Part shown: positions 44,097 to 53,397 of the stretch, piece after piece | Layout: every line of letters starts with the position of its first letter | How positions within the stretch are numbered: position 1 is the stretch's first letter | Assembly: GCF_001458415.1 (NCBI RefSeq) | Contig: NZ_CYSD01000042.1 | Span: 372,001 to 436,000 of the forward strand | Direction: 5' to 3' | Length of the DNA stretch: 64,000 nucleotides | Origin: Tritonibacter multivorans | Lineage (GTDB): Bacteria; Pseudomonadota; Alphaproteobacteria; Rhodobacterales; Rhodobacteraceae | The notes under the pieces: generated by a model | What the model saw: only the letters and a program-made list of their open reading frames with translations | Database searches by the model: none | Told to the model about the DNA's origin: nothing | Translations under genes and position numbers: made by a program

Positions 44097-44906
44097 ATGG
44101 CAGTTGGTATTTTTGATTCCGGCCTCGGGGGGCTTACGGTCCTCGACGCGGCCCAGAAACATCTCCCGGATGTGGATTTCCTCTATTACGGGGACAATGC
44201 CCGCGCGCCTTACGGGGTGCGGGACGCCGAAGACGTGTTCCAGCTGACCAACCAAGCCGTGCATCAAATGTGGGACATGGGTGCCAATCTGGTGATCCTG
44301 GCCTGCAACACCGCCTCTGCCGCCGCCCTGCGCCGGATGCAGGAAGCCGGCGTGCCCGAAGGCAAGCGGGTTCTGGGGGTGTTTGTGCCCCTGATCGAGG
44401 CGCTCACCGAGCGCAACTGGGGCGACAACTCCCCCCCGCGCGAGGTCGAGGTCAAACATGTGGCGCTGTTTGCCACACCGGCAACCGTGTCCAGCCGGGC
44501 GTTCCAGCGCGAACTGGCGTTCCGCGCCATTGGCGTGGACGTCGAAGCCCAGGCCTGCGGTGGTCTGGTGGATGCCATTGAAGATGGCGATATGATCCTG
44601 GCCGAAGCGCTGGTCAAAAGCCATGTGGACGCGCTGCTGCGCAAGATGCCAAAACCGCAGGCGGCCATTCTTGGCTGCACCCATTACCCGCTGATGGAAG
44701 AGGCCTTCCAGAACGCCCTGGGCGACGACGTCAAAGTGTTCTCGCAGGGCAACCTCGTGGCCCAAAGCCTTGGCGATTACCTCAAACGCCACCCCAACAT
44801 GCTGGGCACCGGCGAAGCAGGCTATTACACCACCGGTGACCCGACCCGGGTCAGCACCCGCGCGACCCAGTTTCTGCGACGAGAAATCACCTTTAAGAAA
44901 GCCTGA
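44097..44906 (+). CDS. murI: Glutamate racemase
   Basis: Interconverts L- and D-glutamate for peptidoglycan. The 269-residue protein has the two catalytic cysteines in [13 protein letters not shown] and [14 protein letters not shown], the start [13 protein letters not shown] and the [11 protein letters not shown] substrate motif. An insert [13 protein letters not shown] lies between residues about 120-135. The ATG at 44097 begins the conserved strand; the frame is open upstream within the acyltransferase gene. It lies between the acyltransferase and argC on the same strand and may be co-transcribed with both. Confidence 0.97.
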   Translation: MAVGIFDSGLGGLTVLDAAQKHLPDVDFLYYGDNARAPYGVRDAEDVFQLTNQAVHQMWDMGANLVILACNTASAAALRRMQEAGVPEGKRVLGVFVPLIEALTERNWGDNSPPREVEVKHVALFATPATVSSRAFQRELAFRAIGVDVEAQACGGLVDAIEDGDMILAEALVKSHVDALLRKMPKPQAAILGCTHYPLMEEAFQNALGDDVKVFSQGNLVAQSLGDYLKRHPNMLGTGEAGYYTTGDPTRVSTRATQFLRREITFKKA

Positions 44907-44963
44907 ATAAGGCCCTTTAAGGACCTGATTTTGAACGATATTCCCTCAAGTGAGGATCCCGAT

Positions 44964-45992
44964 ATGACCCATAATGTGGCAATCCTTGGCGCTTCTGGCT
45001 ACACCGGCGCTGAACTGGTGCGGCTGATCAGCCAGCATCCCGACATCCAAATCGCAGCGCTGGCCGCAGAACGTAAAGCGGGCATGGAAATGGCCGATGT
45101 CTTCCCGCATCTGCGCCACCTGAGCCTGCCGACCCTGTGCAAAATCGGTGAGATTGATTTCTCCACGATCGATCTGTGTTTCTGCGCGCTGCCGCATAAG
45201 ACCAGCCAAGAGGTCATTTCGGCCCTGCCTGCGGATCTGAAGATCGTCGATCTGTCCGCCGATTTCCGTCTTTCCGACCCCGAGGAATACGAGAAATGGT
45301 ACGGCAACCCGCATTCCGCAGTCGAGATGCAGAAAGAAGCCGTCTACGGTCTGACCGAGTTTAACCGCGAGGCCATCGCCAATGCACGTCTGGTGGCGGG
45401 CACCGGCTGTAATGCGGCCACCGGTCAGTTCGTGCTGCGCCCGCTGATTGCAGCGGATGTGATTGATCTGGATGACATTATCCTCGACATGAAATGCGCC
45501 GTCTCTGGCGCCGGCCGCGCGCTCAAGGAAAACCTTCTGCACGCCGAACTGAGCGAAGGCTACAACGCCTATGCGCTTGGCAGCACGCACCGGCATCTGG
45601 GTGAATTTGACGAACAGTTTTCTGCGATTGCCGGCCGCCCGGTAAAGGTGCAGTTCACCCCGCATCTGCTGCCGGTGAACCGGGGCATTCTGGCGACCAC
45701 CTATGTCAAAGGCGACGCCAAGGCGATCTATGCGGCGCTGGAAGCGGCCTACAAAGACGAACCCTTTGTGGAACTGCTGCCCTTTGGTCAGGGCCCCAGC
45801 ACCCATAATGTGCGCGGATCGAACTTTGTCCACATTGGGGTGGCTGAAGACCGGCTCGAGGGCCGCGCGATTGTTATTGCGGCGCTGGACAACCTGACAA
45901 AAGGTAGCAGCGGTCAGGCCTTGCAGAACGCAAACCTGATGTTAGGTCTAGAAGAGACCGCGGGCCTGATGATGGCGCCGCTGTTCCCCTAA
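44964..45992 (+). CDS. argC: N-acetyl-gamma-glutamyl-phosphate reductase
   Basis: NADPH-dependent reduction of N-acetylglutamyl phosphate to the semialdehyde in arginine synthesis. 342 residues: Rossmann start [36 protein letters not shown], catalytic Cys in [11 protein letters not shown] (where many ArgC proteins read PGCYPT), and the conserved HRHxxE-type [12 protein letters not shown]. The ATG at 44964 starts the Rossmann strand. No other arg gene is adjacent; it is followed 30 bases later by ccmE. Confidence 0.95.
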   Translation: MTHNVAILGASGYTGAELVRLISQHPDIQIAALAAERKAGMEMADVFPHLRHLSLPTLCKIGEIDFSTIDLCFCALPHKTSQEVISALPADLKIVDLSADFRLSDPEEYEKWYGNPHSAVEMQKEAVYGLTEFNREAIANARLVAGTGCNAATGQFVLRPLIAADVIDLDDIILDMKCAVSGAGRALKENLLHAELSEGYNAYALGSTHRHLGEFDEQFSAIAGRPVKVQFTPHLLPVNRGILATTYVKGDAKAIYAALEAAYKDEPFVELLPFGQGPSTHNVRGSNFVHIGVAEDRLEGRAIVIAALDNLTKGSSGQALQNANLMLGLEETAGLMMAPLFP

Positions 45993-46022
45993 ACCCGCAT
46001 CAGCCAGCGAAAGGCGCGCCAG

Positions 46023-46463
46023 ATGAAGACCCTCAAAAAGCAACGCCGCATTCAGGTTCTGGCTTTGACAGCGGTGGCGCTGGTCACGGCGACGGTTCTG
46101 ATCGGCTATGCCATGCGGGACGGCATCAACTTCTTCCGCTCGCCCTCTCAGGTGATGGAAGAAGCGCCGCAGCCAAACGAGGTCTTCCGCCTGGGCGGTC
46201 TGGTTGAGGAAGGTTCGATCATTCGCGGGCAGGGCGAAACCGTGTCTTTCTCTGTCACCGATGGTGGGGCGACGGTTGCGGTGACCTTTACCGGCGTGCT
46301 GCCCGATCTCTTTGCCGAAAACCAGGGCATGATCGGCACGGGGCGCTATGTGAATGGTGTCTTTGAGGCGACCGAGATCCTCGCCAAACATGACGAGACC
46401 TATATGCCCAAAGAGGTCGCGGACGCGTTGAAAGAACAAGGCGTGTTCAAGCCCGATAGCTAA
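46023..46463 (+). CDS. ccmE: Cytochrome c maturation heme chaperone CcmE
   Basis: A 146-residue inner-membrane protein with one N-terminal anchor (LALTAVALVTATVLIGYAM) and a periplasmic OB-fold. It binds heme covalently through the His of LAKHDETYMPKE near residue 122 and hands it to the CcmF/H complex. VRGxV-type FRLGGLVEEGS and VTFTGVLPDLF are seen. It starts 30 bases after argC. A terminator and the endolysin/holin pair separate it from ccmF, its functional partner. Confidence 0.96.
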   Translation: MKTLKKQRRIQVLALTAVALVTATVLIGYAMRDGINFFRSPSQVMEEAPQPNEVFRLGGLVEEGSIIRGQGETVSFSVTDGGATVAVTFTGVLPDLFAENQGMIGTGRYVNGVFEATEILAKHDETYMPKEVADALKEQGVFKPDS

Positions 46464-46486
46464 TCGCCATCTCAGCTACACTTCGG

Positions 46487-46512
46487 CGCCTCGCACATTG
46501 CGGGGCGTTTTG
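46487..46512 (+). terminator. Terminator after ccmE
   Basis: Stem CGCCTCGC / GCGGGGCG (one G-U), ACATT loop, then TTTT. It isolates ccmE from the lysis pair. Confidence 0.65.
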
Positions 46513-46611
46513 CGTTTTGACGTGTTGCGGGGGCAGCGCGCGGGCTGGTGACGGGGCTTAAGGCGGAATTTGGCAGACTGCCGGGCAGGGAGCCTGTCAG
46601 GAGCCAAACAG

Positions 46612-47235
46612 ATGTCAAACCCCATAGACCCACGCCAGATCGCACAGGAGATCATTGCCCGTGAAGGTGGCTATGTGAACGACCCCGATGATCCGGGCGG
46701 GGCGACCAACCACGGCGTGACCATTCACACGATGCGGCGGCTGGGTCTGGATCTGACGCGCGACGGTCAAATCGATGCGCGCGACGTGCGGCGTCTGACC
46801 CGCAAACAGGCCGAGGAGATTTTTCTGCGTGACTATTTCTTTGCGCCGCGTCTCGACCTGTTGCCAGAACCGCTGCAAGCGACGGTGTTTGACATGCAGG
46901 TCAACGCAGGTCGCCAAGCGGTGCGGCTGCTCCAGCGATTGTTGCGCGACATGGGCTATGACCTTGCGATTGATGGCCAGATGGGTCCGCAGACCGCGCG
47001 CGCTGCCCATGCAGCGGCAGGGGTGGATGCGATGGCTTTGGTGGATGCCTATGGGATTGCCCGGCGGAACTATTACTTTGACCTCGCCGACCGGCGCCCG
47101 CCGATGCGCAAATACGCCCGCAGCCGGTCCGGGGGCAAAGGGGGCTGGATTACGCGTGCGGAAAGCTTCATCTCCGACCGCTATCACCTGAGCAAGCCCG
47201 CCTTTGATCAACGCGTCCGCAAATGGGGAAGTTAA
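46612..47235 (+). CDS. GH108 peptidoglycan hydrolase (GTA-type endolysin)
   Basis: A 207-residue endolysin. The N-terminal GH108 catalytic domain contains the presumed catalytic Glu of IAREGGYVNDPDDPGGATNHG near residue 15; the C-terminal half is a peptidoglycan-binding domain (DMQVNAGRQAVRLLQRLLRD, IDGQMGPQTARAA). No signal peptide, so it depends on a holin for release. The next gene, one base after the stop, is a holin. Family knowledge: Rhodobacter gene transfer agents use an endolysin/holin pair encoded away from the capsid cluster. Here the pair lies inside the ccm genes. Confidence 0.9.
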   Translation: MSNPIDPRQIAQEIIAREGGYVNDPDDPGGATNHGVTIHTMRRLGLDLTRDGQIDARDVRRLTRKQAEEIFLRDYFFAPRLDLLPEPLQATVFDMQVNAGRQAVRLLQRLLRDMGYDLAIDGQMGPQTARAAHAAAGVDAMALVDAYGIARRNYYFDLADRRPPMRKYARSRSGGKGGWITRAESFISDRYHLSKPAFDQRVRKWGS

Positions 47236-47236
47236 C

Positions 47237-47767
47237 ATGTTGTCAATGATTTGGAAGGCGTTCTTGGGGCAGGAGGCGCAGGGTTTGCGCCAGACCATTG
47301 AGGTCTTTCGTGAAAACGCCGAACAGGCCGCCGGTCGCGATCATGCCCTGCAACAAGCCGCGCTTGCGCAGCTGGCGGCAGAGTTCACCCACCCCCGCAA
47401 AGGCTGGTTTGAACGGCTGATGGACGGCATAAATCGTCTGCCGCGTCCGATGATGGCGCTGGGAACGCTGGGGTTGATGGTGGCCGCGATGGGCGACCCG
47501 CATTGGTTTGCCAGCCGTATGCAGGGTCTTGCCTTGGTGCCAGAGCCGCTGTGGTGGTTGCTGGGTATCGTGGTGTCGTTTTACTTTGGCGCGCGGGTAC
47601 AGGTGAAATCACAGGAATTTCACCGCAGCATGGCCGCCGATCTGGCGCGGGCACCCCGGGTTCTCGCGCAGATTTCACAGGCGCAAGAGAACCGCAGAGC
47701 TGTGTCAGAACCTACGCAAAACCCCGCGCTAGAGGACTGGAAAACGGCAGCCGGGGAAAGCCATTAA
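47237..47767 (+). CDS. Holin (GTA-type, three-helix family)
   Basis: A 176-residue membrane protein. After a helical N-terminal part (residues 1-65) come hydrophobic segments around residues 70-92 (MMALGTLGLMVAAMGDPHW) and 103-128 (ALVPEPLWWLLGIVVSFYFGA), followed by a soluble tail. This layout fits the GTA holin family. GGGGAAG precedes its ATG, which is one base after the endolysin stop. Together they form a lysis cassette. ccmF begins 74 bases downstream on the same strand, so part of the ccm expression may pass through this region. Confidence 0.87.
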   Translation: MLSMIWKAFLGQEAQGLRQTIEVFRENAEQAAGRDHALQQAALAQLAAEFTHPRKGWFERLMDGINRLPRPMMALGTLGLMVAAMGDPHWFASRMQGLALVPEPLWWLLGIVVSFYFGARVQVKSQEFHRSMAADLARAPRVLAQISQAQENRRAVSEPTQNPALEDWKTAAGESH

Positions 47768-47841
47768 AAGACACCCCTGCGGCTGCAGGACGCAAGCAAT
47801 TGCCATTGGCGGTCTTGGCCCAACGGGATATATCTCGATTT

Positions 47842-49803
47842 ATGATTACAGAATTCGGTCACTTCGCCCTCATCCTCGCCTTTATCATTGCGATTGTGCA
47901 AATGGTCGTTCCAATGGTCGGCGCGCAGATGCGCTGGCCCGGCTGGATGGCTGTGGCCGAACCGGCGGCCCAAGCGCAGTTCCTGTTCACCGCCTTTGCC
48001 TTTGGCGCGTTGATGTGGGCCTTTGTCACCTCGGATTTCTCGGTGCAGCTGGTGGTGCTGAACAGCCATTCGGCCAAGCCGATGCTTTACAAGATCTCTG
48101 GCACATGGGGCAATCACGAGGGCTCCATGCTCTTGTGGGTGCTGATTGTCAGCCTGTTTGGCGCAGCCGCCGCCATGACCGGGGGCGGTTTGCCGCCGCG
48201 CCTGAAAGCGCGCGTGCTGAGCGTGCAGGCCGCAATTGGCGTGGCGTTTTTTGCCTTTATCCTGTTCACCTCCAATCCCTTTGTGCGCGTGGATGTGCCG
48301 CCCTTTGACGGTCAAGATCTGAACCCGCTGTTGCAGGACCCCGGTTTGGCCTTCCATCCGCCGTTTCTGTATCTGGGGTATGTCGGGCTTTCGATGGCGT
48401 TCTCTTTTGCCGTGGCCGCCTTGATCGAAGGCCGTGTGGACGCCGCTTGGGGCCGTTGGGTGCGCCCGTGGACGCTGGCGGCCTGGGTGTTTCTGACCAT
48501 CGGTATCGCGCTGGGGTCGTGGTGGGCCTATTACGAGCTGGGCTGGGGCGGGTTCTGGTTCTGGGACCCGGTCGAAAACGCCTCTTTCATGCCCTGGCTT
48601 CTGGCCGCTGCGCTGCTGCATTCGGCGATTGTGGTGGAAAAACGCGAAGCCCTCAAAAGCTGGACCATTCTGCTGGCGATCCTCGCCTTTGGCTTTTCGT
48701 TGATCGGCACGTTTATTGTGCGGTCGGGTCTGCTGACCTCGGTCCACGCCTTTGCCAATGACCCGGAACGGGGGATTGTTATTCTGGTGATCCTCGCCGT
48801 CTTTACCGGCGGGGCGCTGACCCTGTTTGCCATGCGCGCACAGGCGATGGAGGCCAAGGGCGTCTTTGGCATGGTCAGCCGCGAAAGCGCGCTGGTGGCC
48901 AATAACCTGCTGCTGGCCGTCAGCTGCTTTGTGGTCTTTGTTGGCACGCTCTGGCCGGTGGTGGCGGAAATGGCCTTTGGCCGCAAACTGTCGGTGGGCG
49001 CGCCGTTCTTTGATGCGGCGTTCACACCCTTCATGGTGCTGCTCGGTCTGCTGTTGCCGGTTGGGGCAATGATCCCGTGGAAACGCGGCAAGCTGGGGCA
49101 GACCGCGTGGAAGCTGCGCTATGGCTTTATGCTGGCGCTGGCGCTTGCGGGTCTGGCTTGGGCGATGCAGTCGGGCCGCAGCCTGCTGGGGCCTGTGGGC
49201 CTGTTTCTTGGAGCTTGGGTGACCTTTGGCGCGCTGCTGGATCTGTGGAGCCGCACCGGAAAATCCGGTGCCGCGCGTCTGCTGCGTCTGCCGCGTGCCG
49301 ACTGGGGCAAAGCCACCGCGCATATTGGCCTTGGCGTCACCATCTTTGCCATTGCGGGCCTGACCGCCTGGCAGCAAGAGGACATCCGCGTCGCCATGCC
49401 GGGTGAACCGTTCGAGGTCGGCGGTTATCAGATGACCCTGCGCGATGTGGTGCAGGAACGCGGGCCGAACTATTTCTCGACCAAGGGGATTGTTGAGGTC
49501 ACGCGAGGAGGGCGCGAGGTGGCGGTTCTGACCCCCGAAAAGCGCGTCTACCCGGTGGCGCAGATGCCCACCACCGAGGCCGCGATTGATTATCGCTTTA
49601 GCCGCGACCTTTACGTGGTGATCGGGGATGCGCAGGACAACGGCGGCTGGACCATGCGCACCTATATCAAACCCTTTGCCAACTGGATCTGGGGTGGATG
49701 CGCGCTGATGGCGCTTGGGGGCTTCCTGAGCCTCAGCGACCGCCGCTTTCGCGTTGCCGCTGGTGCGCGCAAAACATCGGCCAAAGGGGTGCCTGCGGAA
49801 TGA
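47842..49803 (+). CDS. ccmF: Cytochrome c heme lyase subunit CcmF
   Basis: Large inner-membrane protein (653 residues, about fifteen helices) that attaches heme from holo-CcmE to apocytochrome c together with CcmH. The diagnostic tryptophan-rich WWD motif is present as ELGWGGFWFWDPVENASF near residue 235, with heme-ligand His residues in nearby loops (LLHSAIVVEK, SGTWGNHEGSMLLW). ATG 47842 begins MITEFGHFALIL, the family start; the frame opens far upstream over the holin gene. Its stop overlaps ccmH by ATGA. Confidence 0.97.
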   Translation: MITEFGHFALILAFIIAIVQMVVPMVGAQMRWPGWMAVAEPAAQAQFLFTAFAFGALMWAFVTSDFSVQLVVLNSHSAKPMLYKISGTWGNHEGSMLLWVLIVSLFGAAAAMTGGGLPPRLKARVLSVQAAIGVAFFAFILFTSNPFVRVDVPPFDGQDLNPLLQDPGLAFHPPFLYLGYVGLSMAFSFAVAALIEGRVDAAWGRWVRPWTLAAWVFLTIGIALGSWWAYYELGWGGFWFWDPVENASFMPWLLAAALLHSAIVVEKREALKSWTILLAILAFGFSLIGTFIVRSGLLTSVHAFANDPERGIVILVILAVFTGGALTLFAMRAQAMEAKGVFGMVSRESALVANNLLLAVSCFVVFVGTLWPVVAEMAFGRKLSVGAPFFDAAFTPFMVLLGLLLPVGAMIPWKRGKLGQTAWKLRYGFMLALALAGLAWAMQSGRSLLGPVGLFLGAWVTFGALLDLWSRTGKSGAARLLRLPRADWGKATAHIGLGVTIFAIAGLTAWQQEDIRVAMPGEPFEVGGYQMTLRDVVQERGPNYFSTKGIVEVTRGGREVAVLTPEKRVYPVAQMPTTEAAIDYRFSRDLYVVIGDAQDNGGWTMRTYIKPFANWIWGGCALMALGGFLSLSDRRFRVAAGARKTSAKGVPAE

Positions 49804-50267
49804 AACGCTTTGTACAAACGTTTACCCTCACCCTCACCATGGGGCTGAGCGTGGCCATGCCGGCCTTCGCGGTGCAGCCCGATGAGGTGCTGGCGGATCC
49901 CGCACTGGAAGCCCGCGCGCGCGATCTGTCCAAAGACCTGCGCTGTCTGGTCTGCCGCAATGAGAGCATCGACGAAAGCAACGCAGAACTGGCGCGTGAC
50001 CTGCGCCTGCTGGTGCGCGAACGTCTGGTGGCCGGGGACAGCAATGACGAGGCGATGGCGTTCATTGTCGACCGCTACGGCGAATATGTGCTGCTGCGGC
50101 CAACCACCGGTGGCGCCAACTGGATCCTTTGGGCGGCAGGCCCTGCCATGCTGCTGCTGTCTTTGGGTGTGGCCGGGGCCTATCTGCGTGGGCGCTCCAA
50201 ACCGGAGGGGGCAGCTGGGCTCAGCACGGAAGAAGAAGACCGGCTCAAAGAAATTCTCGACCGGTAA
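49800..50267 (+). CDS. ccmH: Cytochrome c maturation thiol protein CcmH
   Basis: A 155-residue protein with a Sec signal peptide (MKRFVQTFTLTLTMGLSVAM, cleavage near AFA), a periplasmic thiol-disulfide domain with the RCLVC motif (LRCLVCRNESIDES), and a C-terminal membrane anchor (WILWAAGPAMLLLSLGVAGA). It reduces apocytochrome heme-binding cysteines. It overlaps ccmF by 4 bases (ATGA), giving coupled synthesis. A CcmI-like second half is absent, as in the CycL form. A perfect 8-base hairpin lies at 50288-50312 downstream. Confidence 0.96.
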   Translation: MKRFVQTFTLTLTMGLSVAMPAFAVQPDEVLADPALEARARDLSKDLRCLVCRNESIDESNAELARDLRLLVRERLVAGDSNDEAMAFIVDRYGEYVLLRPTTGGANWILWAAGPAMLLLSLGVAGAYLRGRSKPEGAAGLSTEEEDRLKEILDR

Positions 50268-50378
50268 ACCTTTTTTGTGTTACGTGGGCCTTGGTCCGCA
50301 GTTCACCAAGGCTCCGCCACGGGATGTCCCGATGCTAAACCTGCGATTGAGACGTATCGACTTCGGATTTCATCCTGA

Positions 50379-50449
50379 CGGATACCGGAGGACAACGGCG
50401 GGCATCCCGCACGCGGCCGTGGTTTAAGGTCTGCGTGTCATGGTATCCG
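50379..50449 (+). other. Possible structured leader of the DUF2087 gene
   Basis: CGGATACC (50379-50386) pairs perfectly with GGTATCCG (50442-50449), enclosing a G/C-rich hairpin around GCGGGCATCCCGC. The ribosome site of the next gene follows 5 bases later. Confidence 0.4.
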
Positions 50450-50466
50450 ACAAAGGAGAAAATCCT

Positions 50467-50982
50467 ATGTCTCGTGACGTGTTGCGTTTGACCATTGACG
50501 ACCTGTCCCAGTTCACCAAAACCCTGCGCGGGGCGCTGCCCGCGGCGCCAGGGCAAAGCGAAATGCTGGGCCATATTGCCCGCGCGGCGGGCTATCGAAA
50601 CTATCAGCATCTGAAATCCCGCCTGACACCGGAACCGGCGGCGGACCAGAAACGTGTGGCCCGCGCGCTGCGCTATTTTGCCCCTGACGGACGTTGGGAA
50701 AACTGGCCGCTGAAACGCGGTGTGCGCGAGCTGTGTCTGTGGGTGATCTGGTCCCGACTTCCAGCGCGCGACGTGCTGACAGAGCGCCAGATCAGCGCGG
50801 TGATTGACGAAGAAACCGTGTTCCGCGACCCCGCGCAGATCCGCAGGTCATTGGTGGAAATGCAGTTGCTGACCCGCAATATCGATGGCAGCGCCTATGA
50901 ACGGCTGGAACGTCCAATGCCGCCCGATGCCCAGGCCCTGCTGCGGGCGATCAAAGAACGCGCCCAAACCCCGAAATCTTGA
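50467..50982 (+). CDS. DUF2087 domain protein
   Basis: A 171-residue soluble protein. The C-terminal half matches DUF2087, a small winged-helix-like domain: RYFAPDGRWENWPLKRGVREL, LCLWVIWSRL, ERQISAVIDEETVFRDPAQIRRSLVEMQLLTRNIDGSAYERL, here given in parts. The N-terminal 60 residues are helical and contain GYRNYQHLKSRL. DUF2087 is often fused to ArsR-like regulators, so a regulatory role is possible, but no partner domain is obvious. ATG 50467 has AAAGGAG upstream. Confidence 0.82.
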   Translation: MSRDVLRLTIDDLSQFTKTLRGALPAAPGQSEMLGHIARAAGYRNYQHLKSRLTPEPAADQKRVARALRYFAPDGRWENWPLKRGVRELCLWVIWSRLPARDVLTERQISAVIDEETVFRDPAQIRRSLVEMQLLTRNIDGSAYERLERPMPPDAQALLRAIKERAQTPKS

Positions 50983-51051
50983 CGCGGCGTTTGCCTTTCC
51001 TGCGGGCACGGCTTGGGCCAATGTGCGCAGGACAGGCGCCCGGAGGACCCC

Positions 51052-51837
51052 ATGGAATATCGCGACATTCAATACACCGTCGAAAACGGCCTGGCCGTTG
51101 TGACGCTCAACCGTCCAAAGGCGATGAATGCGCTGACCGGGCAAATGCGCGCCGAAATGGCCCATGCGATGAAGCGCGCAGGCCAAGAGGCACGCTGTGT
51201 GGTGATCACTGGCGCAGGTGCGGCTTTTTGCACCGGGCAGGATTTGAAGGACGCCTCCAGCGCGGGCACTGACCGGCCGCTGGATCTGGAACGCACCCTG
51301 CGCGAAGAATACGCGCCCATGCTCGAGGCGATTTATGACTGCCCGGTGCCCACCATTGCCGCCGTCAACGGCCCGGCAGCAGGGGCAGGCGCAAACCTTG
51401 CGCTGTGTGCAGATGTGGTGATCGCCACGGAAAGCGCCTATTTCCTGCAGGCGTTTTCGCGTATTGGCCTGATGCCGGATGCGGGCGGCACCTGGTTCCT
51501 GCCGCGCAAAATCGGTCTGGCCAAGGCCATGGGCGCGGCACTTTTTGCGGAAAAACTGACAGCCCGCGATGCGGAAAAACTGGGTCTGATCTGGGAAGTC
51601 GCGGCCGACGCAGAGTTTGAGGCCACCTGGCGGGCGCGCGCGACCTATCTGGCCGAGGGGCCGACCAAAGCTTTTGCTGCGATCAAGACCTCGCTGCGCC
51701 AGAGCCTTGATAATTCGCTGAGCGAACAGCTGTCGCTTGAGGCGCACAAACAGGGCGAGCTCGGCCGTAGCCGCGACTTCATGGAAGGGGTCACGGCCTT
51801 TGTCGCCAAGCGCCCGGCCAAGTTCGAGGGGCGGTAA
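51052..51837 (+). CDS. Enoyl-CoA hydratase/isomerase (PaaG-like)
   Basis: A 261-residue crotonase-fold enzyme. Seen: ALTGQMRAEM, the oxyanion-hole segments AFCTGQDLKD and AVNGPAAGAGANLALCADVV, and the catalytic region FSRIGLMPDAGGTWFLPRKIG. The GQDL form (instead of GxDL) and the PDAGG block resemble PaaG, the ring epoxide isomerase of phenylacetate degradation, but no paa genes are near and it may be a general hydratase. ATG 51052 follows GGAGGACC. A good terminator follows. Confidence 0.85.
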   Translation: MEYRDIQYTVENGLAVVTLNRPKAMNALTGQMRAEMAHAMKRAGQEARCVVITGAGAAFCTGQDLKDASSAGTDRPLDLERTLREEYAPMLEAIYDCPVPTIAAVNGPAAGAGANLALCADVVIATESAYFLQAFSRIGLMPDAGGTWFLPRKIGLAKAMGAALFAEKLTARDAEKLGLIWEVAADAEFEATWRARATYLAEGPTKAFAAIKTSLRQSLDNSLSEQLSLEAHKQGELGRSRDFMEGVTAFVAKRPAKFEGR

Positions 51838-51864
51838 GCCCCTTTATCTTTGTAATATTCAAAA

Positions 51865-51893
51865 GCCGTCTCAGTCCTGAGGCGGCGTTTTTT
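51865..51893 (+). terminator. Terminator after the enoyl-CoA hydratase gene
   Basis: GCCGTCTCAG / CTGAGGCGGC stem (one G-U) followed by GTTTTTT. Confidence 0.85.
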
Positions 51894-51918
51894 GTGGTCC
51901 TATGCCCACCCGATAAGG

Positions 51919-51953
51919 CAAAAGAAAACCCCCGCACATCGCTGTGCAGGGGT
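51919..51953 (-). terminator. Terminator after gltA
   Basis: On the minus strand ACCCCTGCACA-GCGA-TGTGCGGGGGT, 11-base stem with one G-T mismatch pair, then TTTCTTTT. Confidence 0.88.
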
Positions 51954-51975
51954 CTTTTTGTCAATGTGCCGTGGA

Positions 51976-53271
51976 TCAGCGGTTCTCAATGTCCACGTAG
52001 TCGCGCAGCGCAGCACCGGTGTAGAGCTGGCGCGGACGGCCGATTTTCATGCCCGGATCAGAGATCATCTCTTTCCACTGCGAAATCCAGCCGACGGTGC
52101 GCGACAGCGCGAAGATCGGGGTGAACATCGAGGTCGGGAAGCCCATCGCTTCCAGGATGATGCCAGAGTAGAAGTCAACGTTCGGGAACAGTTTCTTCTC
52201 AATGAAGTAGGGGTCGTTCAGGGCGGTCTGTTCCAGCTCTTTTGCGACCTGCAGCAGCGGGTTGTCTTCGACGCCCAGCAGCTCCAGAACTTCATCCGCG
52301 GATTGCTTCAGCACAGTCGCGCGCGGGTCGGTGTTTTTGTAGACGCGGTGACCAAAGCCCATCAGACGGAAGGGATCTTCCTTGTCTTTGGCGCGGGCGA
52401 TGAATTCCGGAATACGGTCGACGGTACCGATTTCCTTCAGCATCTCCAGGCACGCCTGGTTTGCACCACCATGTGCCGGACCCCACAGACATGCGATGCC
52501 AGCGGCAATACAGGCAAATGGGTTTGCACCGGAAGAAGACGCCAGACGCACGGTCGAGGTCGATGCGTTCTGTTCGTGGTCTGCGTGCAGGGTGAAGATA
52601 CGGTCCATTGCGCGGGACAGGATCGGGTTCACTTCGTATTTCTCTGCCGGAACAGAGAAGCACATGTGCAGGAAGTTTGCGGCATAATCCAGATCGTTGC
52701 GCGGATACACAAACGGCTGACCGATGGAGTACTTATAGGCCATCGCGGCGATGGTCGGCAGTTTTGCGATCAGACGGATCGCCGCCACTTCGCGCTGCCA
52801 CGGGTCAGAGATGTCGGTGGAGTCATGGTAGAACGCAGACATTGCGCCAACCACGCCAACCATCGTCGCCATCGGGTGGGCGTCGCGACGGAAACCACGG
52901 AAGAAGTTGTGCATCTGCTCGTGAACCATGGTGTGGTTGGTCACGCGCGATTCAAAGTCTTCGAGCTGTGCTGCGGTCGGCAGTTCACCGTAGAGAAGCA
53001 GGTAGCAGACTTCGAGATAATGGGATTTGCCAGCCAGCTGGTCGATCGGGTAACCACGGTGCAGCAGTTCGCCCTTGCCACCGTCAATGAAGGTGATGGT
53101 GCTGTCACAGCTTGCGGTAGAGGTGAAGCCCGGATCGTAAGTAAAGACGCCCGCCTGGCCGTAGAGTTTGCGGATGTCCAGAACATCAGGCCCGGCGGTC
53201 GGCGAGAAAATGGGAAGCTCGTAAGTTTCGCCATTCAGGCTGAGCTGGGCTGTTTTCTGAGAGTCGGTCAT
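51976..53271 (-). CDS. gltA: Citrate synthase
   Basis: Condenses acetyl-CoA and oxaloacetate in the TCA cycle. The 431-residue hexameric (type II) form: SxxTxIDGxxGxLxHRGYPI near residue 60, catalytic His in [15 protein letters not shown] and in [15 protein letters not shown], and the Asp of DPRATVLK region preceded by [11 protein letters not shown]. It is on the minus strand 126 bases downstream of gltX, with a structured leader in between and a strong terminator after it. Confidence 0.98.
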   Translation of the reverse strand: MTDSQKTAQLSLNGETYELPIFSPTAGPDVLDIRKLYGQAGVFTYDPGFTSTASCDSTITFIDGGKGELLHRGYPIDQLAGKSHYLEVCYLLLYGELPTAAQLEDFESRVTNHTMVHEQMHNFFRGFRRDAHPMATMVGVVGAMSAFYHDSTDISDPWQREVAAIRLIAKLPTIAAMAYKYSIGQPFVYPRNDLDYAANFLHMCFSVPAEKYEVNPILSRAMDRIFTLHADHEQNASTSTVRLASSSGANPFACIAAGIACLWGPAHGGANQACLEMLKEIGTVDRIPEFIARAKDKEDPFRLMGFGHRVYKNTDPRATVLKQSADEVLELLGVEDNPLLQVAKELEQTALNDPYFIEKKLFPNVDFYSGIILEAMGFPTSMFTPIFALSRTVGWISQWKEMISDPGMKIGRPRQLYTGAALRDYVDIENR

Positions 53272-53288
53272 AGATGTCCCTTCCTGTT

Positions 53289-53332
53289 ACAGGCGCGAGG
53301 TGATGTTTCCACCCCGCGCACGGGGCGCCTGT
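53289..53332 (-). other. Structured leader in front of gltA
   Basis: ACAGGCGC and GCGCCTGT (perfect 8-base pairing) close a 44-base element that contains a second hairpin CCCCG-TGCG-CGGGG. It ends 17 bases before the gltA start codon, just upstream of GGAAGGG. Confidence 0.45.
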
Positions 53333-53397
53333 GCCACCACTGGCGGCGCAGGCGTAGTGCTAGCGGATCAGGCTTACCTACAACTTAACGTCGCAGG

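Noticed and set aside
46463-46612. CtrA box upstream of the endolysin gene
   Set aside because: Only a single TTAA half-site is present; no TTAA-N7-TTAA.
53289-53332. SAM/SAH riboswitch in the gltA leader
   Set aside because: The sequence does not contain the conserved core I remember for that class and gltA is not a SAM-related gene; kept only as a structured leader.
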